Below are positions 58,915-64,000 of a stretch of 64,000 nt of DNA, in pieces; the stretch's first letter is position 1; every line of letters starts with the position of its first letter. Origin of the DNA: Chrysoperla carnea (Eukaryota > Arthropoda > Insecta > Neuroptera > Chrysopidae); the NCBI RefSeq assembly GCF_905475395.1, contig NC_058338.1:92179435-92243434 (forward strand), in the 5' to 3' direction. The notes beneath the pieces were generated by a model that saw only the letters and a list, made by a program, of their open reading frames with translations, was not told the DNA's origin and searched no databases. Made by a program: the position numbers and the translations under genes.

Positions 58915-59550
58915 CATACCATGTGTATGAAATATACCAAGATATACTAAGTTTAGTCCCAAATTTTATACCATGTATATGAAATATACCAAGGCATACT
59001 AAGTTTAGTCCCAAGTATGTAATGCTTAAAATTATTAATGCTATGAACAAAATTTTGGTATAGGTGTTTATAAAATCACCTAATTAGTCCATTTCCGCTT
59101 GTCTGTCTGTCTGTCTGTCTGTCTGTCGTCTATTCGTCTGTGATCACGATAACTCAAAAACGAAAAAAGATATCAAGCTGAAATTTTTATAGCGTGCTAT
59201 GGACGAAAAAAGTGATGTCGAGTTCGTAAATGAGCAACATAGGTCAATTGGGTCATGGGTCCGTGGGACCCATCTTGAAAACCGTTAGAGATAGAACAAA
59301 AGTTTAAATGCAAAAAATTTTCCTTATAAAAAAAATAAACAACTTCTGTTTGAAACATTTTTTCGTAAACATCACTGTTAACCCGTGAGAGCGCTAATTT
59401 TGCGCAAATTGTATAGTATGTACCTATTATAATGGAAATATCAGTTATATATGTGTGACATGTATGTATATGTAATGTGACAGAGTTATCAACACAGTTT
59501 ATACATTGTATTTCAACAATTAACTCAATCAATTGTTTGTTTTCACTTGT
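58915..59550 (-). mobile_element. Family B element with duplicated terminal hairpin
   Basis: Inverse copy. The terminal block (ATACCATGTGTATGAAATAT, CTAAGTTTAGTCCCAA) is present twice in tandem, about 60 bases apart. A GTCT run lies at 59101-59127. The 111-residue minus-strand frame 59532-59197 is inside it and is not a gene. Confidence 0.7.
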
Positions 59551-61251
59551 TTTTTTATTAAGAATAATTTTGTGTTTTGTTATCTACATGTCATGATTAA
59601 TATTTAGAAAATCTTATCCATCCGATTTATTCTTAGAGAACAATGGCTTATTTTAAAACAAATAATTCATAACTATAATTTTTTTTTAAATAAAATATTA
59701 ATAAATTCTGTTAAGATTTTTCATAATTAATGATAACAGATAATCATCCTTCAACACACATATACAATCAGGTCTGTTTCTCAGAGAGTCACTGAAAAAA
59801 ATGTTTTTTTTCAAATATTTGATATACTGAAAAAATTTTTTTCAAAAAAAAAAATAGATTTTTATTACGAGGGGCGCTAATTTTTGAAACTGGCTACAGG
59901 CGGAAAATTTCCTAATCCTCCTCTGATTCCTGCCACGATTCCTACTACTAATAGAGGCAATAAGGAATTTTTCGAAAAGATTATTATTTTTTACGCATAC
60001 AAGTTTTAATGTTGTTCAAAACACCAATTCTATGTAAATTGTATTTTTCGGTGAGTAATGAAATCTAATAAATTTAATTTATAGTTAAATCTATTTATAT
60101 TTTTTTCTAAGATAAAAACTGAGATGAATCATAGTTTTTATTATTGTTAACTAGAATAAAATAATCGAATAGAAAAATGTTCATTTCCTATGATTCATTA
60201 TGCATGCTCTAATATGTATTACAAAATCTGCTGGCAAATACTCACATTACTTCCATATATTAACACAATTCAATCGTTAAACAATCCTTATTTTGTTTTA
60301 TAGATTTCAAAATATTATAGCTAATAGGGGGAATGTTCATGTATTTTTTTTATATTTTGAATTTATTGTTTACACCGTTATAACATAGTAAAAAATATAA
60401 ATACTGTTTAAAAATGCGTTAATTAAGTGTAAAAAAATACTTAAAATACAGAATAATTTTGAGATATTTAAACGCAGTTTTTTGGCACTCTCTGTTGATG
60501 ACGTATTAATATGTGATCTGCCAATTGGTGACAGTTCAATGTATAATTTACACTTTAAACAAATGAATTTACAACACAGAATTTACACTCGTTATTATTA
60601 AGTTTTCTAATAAAAAGTCGTAGAATAATATAACTCAATGTAATACCATACAAAATATAAGTAATTAATACCATGCAGTATGTCAACGAATTTGACAAGT
60701 CAATACTATGACGTTATGTACGTTTTAAAATTAGAATTTCCGTTTTAGAAATTTTTGAATTTCTCTCGTTGAATTTGCACTTTTATTAATTAACTTTAAG
60801 TAATTAAAAAGATATTAATTACTAAAATAATGATTTAGTTGAAATGTCCAGTCAATAAAGTTACGGAAAAAATTTTTTTAACCAAATTTAAATTTCATAC
60901 GCTTAAAGAAATTGAAACTTTCTGTTGTTTGTAATTTTTGAAACAAGAAACATCAATGCTTAGCACCAATAAATTGAAAAAGCTGCTATATATTTTCTAT
61001 GCCCGTGAGATAAGAACTACTTATGCGATTCATTTTTTGTGGAATAAATAGTTTATTTCCAATCAATCAAATTAGCCAAATTACTGTCAAAATTTAAACT
61101 AATAACAAGGTACTATAGTAACTTTTTTCAATTTCGATAGTTTTCTCAATAACTCATCATGACATATTATATTATAATTACCGCTTTTTTTTCACATTTA
61201 AGAGTCGTAGATAAAGTTTTGTACGATATACGTAGCTTTATGTCTGCGATT
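59551..61251. other. Intergenic, no gene seen
   Basis: Very A+T-rich. TCAGAGAGTCACTGAAAAAA near 59780 and TTTTTGGCACTCTCTGTTGA near 60480 may be ends of a decayed element, unproven. Confidence 0.4.
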
Positions 61252-61482
61252 GCCCAGCTCAAAGTCACTTTTTACGTGCTAAGCACGCTATACAAATTTC
61301 AGCTTGATATCTCTTTTCGTTTTTGAATTTGCGTGTCGACGGATGGACAGACGAACACACAATCGGAAATGCCTAATTAGGTGATTTCATGAACAACTAT
61401 ACCAAAATTTTGCTCCTAGCATCAATATTTTTAAACAAACTTTGTATACCGTGATTTATACATTTCATATATACTTGGTATA
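61252..61482 (+). repeat. Family B right-half fragment
   Basis: CAAAGTCACTTTTTACGTGC to TTTCATATATACTTGGTATA. The left half is missing. Confidence 0.6.
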
Positions 61483-61905
61483 AGAACTCGTTTTATCCTT
61501 ATTTACAAACTTACCTTTGCTAATCTTTCAAATGGTAGACAAAAAGAATCATAGCAATTTCACGTAGCGTATGAGTTCGTGGTCTTAAAACTACAGTTTA
61601 ATAAACAACATATTAAGATCTAGAATCATAGATGTTTATCACCAGAAAGTAGAGAATGCAAAATAACTTTCGTTAAAAGTTTCATAAATTCTCTATTGAA
61701 TTGCCAATTACCTTTCTCACTTGATTCTTTAACCTTTATATCCTTTTATCCTCTATTAAATACAGAGCACATCAATTACTTGCATAATATAATAAAAATT
61801 CGTAGCGCAGGAGCTGCGTTAGATAAGTGAATTCCCTCTTAAGATATTGAAAAAATAACACATTTTTCTTAAAATCGAATATTGCATTTTTTAACATTTA
61901 TTATT

Positions 61906-61906
61906 A

Positions 61907-61931
<25 letters not shown>
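61906..61931. repeat. (TA)n microsatellite
   Basis: About 12-13 TA units abutting the next element. Confidence 0.8.
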
Positions 61932-61940
<9 letters not shown>

Positions 61941-61943
61941 TAT

Positions 61944-62332
61944 GGTGGAACCTCGATAGCTTGATTTTTGTTAAGTCGTAATCCTCTGTAAGTCGAAAAA
62001 AAATGCCATTTCCTTCTGTCCCTTCTGCTAAACTGCTAAATACGCGGTATCTTGAATTAGTTAGACTTTTCAACTCGAAAATGTTAATTCTCTGCAAGGT
62101 ATTAATAGTACCTATTTTTACTGTACAGTAACTCGAATTTCAAAAAGGAAATTCCGTAAGTCGTAGTTAGTAAAATATAATGACGTTATAGATAGTAAAA
62201 TATAATCGCGCTTTTGCTAAATCGAAATTTTAACAATTAAATCCTCTATGTCTCGAACTACTTGTTAAGTCGAAAACTCATTAACTAGAAATTTTTGGCA
62301 TTTCCCTTGAGGTTTGAGTTATCGAGAAATTG
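61944..62332. mobile_element. Decayed DNA element with AACCTCGATA ends
   Basis: TGGAACCTCGATAGCTTGA at left and the inverse of TTTCTCGATAACTCAAACCT at right. Short AAGTCGAAA / TAACTCGAA words recur irregularly inside. Resembles pogo/Tigger-type MITE ends, weakly. Confidence 0.45.
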
Positions 62333-62832
62333 TTTCAAAATTCCATCATCAGTACAAAATCAATAGCTACCATTATCTTCGGATGAAATTCGTTAGTAAG
62401 AATGTCAACTACAATGGTAGAAAACTAGAAAGCAAAATCGTGTATAAAAACGGTAAACAACGGGGGTATTGTAACAAATTAAATGTGTGTGTGCGTACTG
62501 TGTCGTATAGTAAAGGAATAGTAGTCCTTTTACTCTTTTTACTCCTTTTAGTAACATAATAAGGAGTGTAAACGCATGGTCGGCCTACAAACACACTAAG
62601 GACACAAACAAAAACATACGATACACACTATTATATCTAATATGTGCGAATATATACGAATATAAATAGTTATATCTATATATCAAACTAAATACTTTTA
62701 CGTGTAGACAGTAGACAGTACTTTTACCTATATTTACTAAAACTTATGTAGTATTTTTTTGTACTAAGTATAGTAAATGTGTTCGCATATTCTAATATAG
62801 TTCTGGTAGAAGGGATGTTTCAGAGGTGTTGT

Positions 62833-63405
62833 TTTTAGCTTTAGTCCTTACGCGGGATATGAGTTTCGTAGGAAGTATAACTGGGATGAGCAAACGTTAT
62901 CGTGTTCACAGACATTTGTGCTCGATAAATCGTTTTTCACGATTTTCTCATGATATTTGAAGTTATGTTGAAACAAGTTCCTTAAAAACGTTTTACAATT
63001 TTTTAATATCTACAACTTTTCTACAGAACTTTTTTCGCTAGGACGTCATTTTTCGCCCTAAATCGCAAAAAACGGTTTTAACCCCTAAAATCAAACCCCA
63101 ATTCACCATTTCCAAGGATCTCGAGTTTAATTAGTTTTTACTATATTACTTACACTCCAAACTAACATTTCCATCTAGTCACTGCAAGTTTTATCAGTTT
63201 TTGTCGCTACAATCGATAGTTTTCCAGTCACAAAGATTTAAACAATTAAATTGTTAAAAACTTGTTTGTCTCATTTTACTAAAAATCTAAGTACATATTT
63301 ATTATCGACGACCGAAAAACTTTCAGAAAACACTACTTCTACTCGTCGCGTCCCATCTTTACTTCCTACAAAACACTCATACCGCGTAAGGACTAAAGCC
63401 AAAAC
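62833..63405. mobile_element. Inverted-repeat element, about 570 bp, about 60-base ends
   Basis: TTTAGCTTTAGTCCTTACGC, then GTAGGAAGT and GGGATGAGC at left. At right the inverse GCGTAAGGACTAAAGCCAAA, ACTTCCTAC and GTCCCATC. The interior is not coding. Confidence 0.75.
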
Positions 63406-63752
63406 AAAACCTTGATTTGCCATTCATTATGTATAGACTCACTCCTGGTAGGGTTACGAATTCAAGTACATACTAGAAAGAGTACTTGATGTTTCGGAAT
63501 ATAAAAAATTGTGAAAGAGTAAATATTACCTCTTTTAGATAAATTCCGAAAAACGTTATGGATTGAAATGAAAGTAGTATATCTCAGGCAAAACTTGATT
63601 TCGTACAAAAATATGTCAAGTCAAGAAATGGGTGAAAAATAGAATATCCTGGTACCAGGAAAAAAGACAAAGTGAGTTACATCGATGACGTTCGAAAACT
63701 AAATTTCGAAAACTAAAATAGGAAATGCACAAAATCTCAGTGTGGATATCAT

Positions 63753-64000
63753 ATAGGTTAGGTTAGGTTATATTGGCTGTCCACGACGGACACACTTAGG
63801 CTATAGAGCCCATTGTGATACCATATGTGTGTTTTACCACCTTTCCGCTGATAATTTGATTTATCAGCTACTCAATTTCAGAGGCTGAGTGCACCTCCTT
63901 CATGCATGTACACCAGCCCATCACAACTATTAATTAAATTAATTTTGTTGCGACGGCGGAAATCGAACCCGCTACCCTAAGTAAACCGCGGCCGGAATTG
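63753..64000 (-). mobile_element. tRNA-derived SINE with (TTAGG)-like tail, head off window
   Basis: On the minus strand: a Pol III B-box-like GGGTTCGATTTCC (63970-63958), a body (GTGATGGGCTGGTGTACATG, CAATGGGCTCTATAGCCTAA) and a tail of three AACCT units (63771-63753). The A box would lie beyond position 64000. Insect SINEs of this shape are known; the exact family is not named here. Confidence 0.7.

Noticed and set aside
59197..59532. 111-codon frame, minus strand
   Set aside because: Lies within family B; the same peptide appears by translation of other B copies, so it is repeat sequence, not a gene.

Overview
This is a window of animal nuclear DNA, almost certainly from an insect. It is strongly A+T-rich, has GT-AG introns and two tRNA-Lys(UUU) genes of metazoan type, and is full of small non-autonomous transposons (mariner-, hAT- and TTAA-type, foldback elements, a Helentron-like family). 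It also holds RTE-like non-LTR fragments and a SINE with a (TTAGG)-like tail. The order of insect cannot be fixed from the sequence. There are no bacterial-type operons and no CRISPR array.

Protein genes. (1) Minus strand, 7378 to 132 and running off the left edge: eight exons of a SMARCAD1/Etl1/Fun30-type SNF2 chromatin remodeller. They cover the acidic N-terminus, a CUE domain and the first ATPase lobe ([21 protein letters not shown]). All junctions keep frame for 655 codons; the helicase C lobe lies outside the window. (2) Plus strand, 19412-29178: a complete five-exon gene for a 751-residue protein (742 without a 27-nt cassette microexon). It has two conserved-looking globular parts joined by a Gln/Pro/Ala-rich linker. 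The family is not securely recognised. (3) Plus strand, 40569-40970: a probable first coding exon (134 codons, Arg/Ser-rich) ending at a GT donor, with no downstream exon found here. Genes 1 and 2 are divergent, 12 kb apart.

RNA genes. Two tRNA-Lys(UUU) genes lie in opposite orientation inside the arms of a 1.0-1.4 kb inverted segmental duplication (about 49.55-50.99 kb and 53.58-54.61 kb).

Everything else is introns and intergenic DNA dominated by repeats. The main ones are a 2.25 kb foldback at 14.4-16.7 kb built from about 140-bp units; a 702-bp full-length palindrome at 44.0-44.7 kb flanked by TA; a mariner MITE at 32.1 kb; a hAT MITE at 55.0 kb with a perfect 8-bp target duplication; two TTAA-flanked families; a 0.5-0.7 kb Helentron-like family (B) with at least seven copies; and a roughly 310-bp family (A) with at least eight copies. 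Several insertions are nested, so relative ages can be read. I did not find evidence of a new multi-gene system. The best leads are the frame-neutral microexon, the tandem-unit foldback, the tRNA inverted duplication, and an antisense coding-like fragment present in two introns of gene 1.
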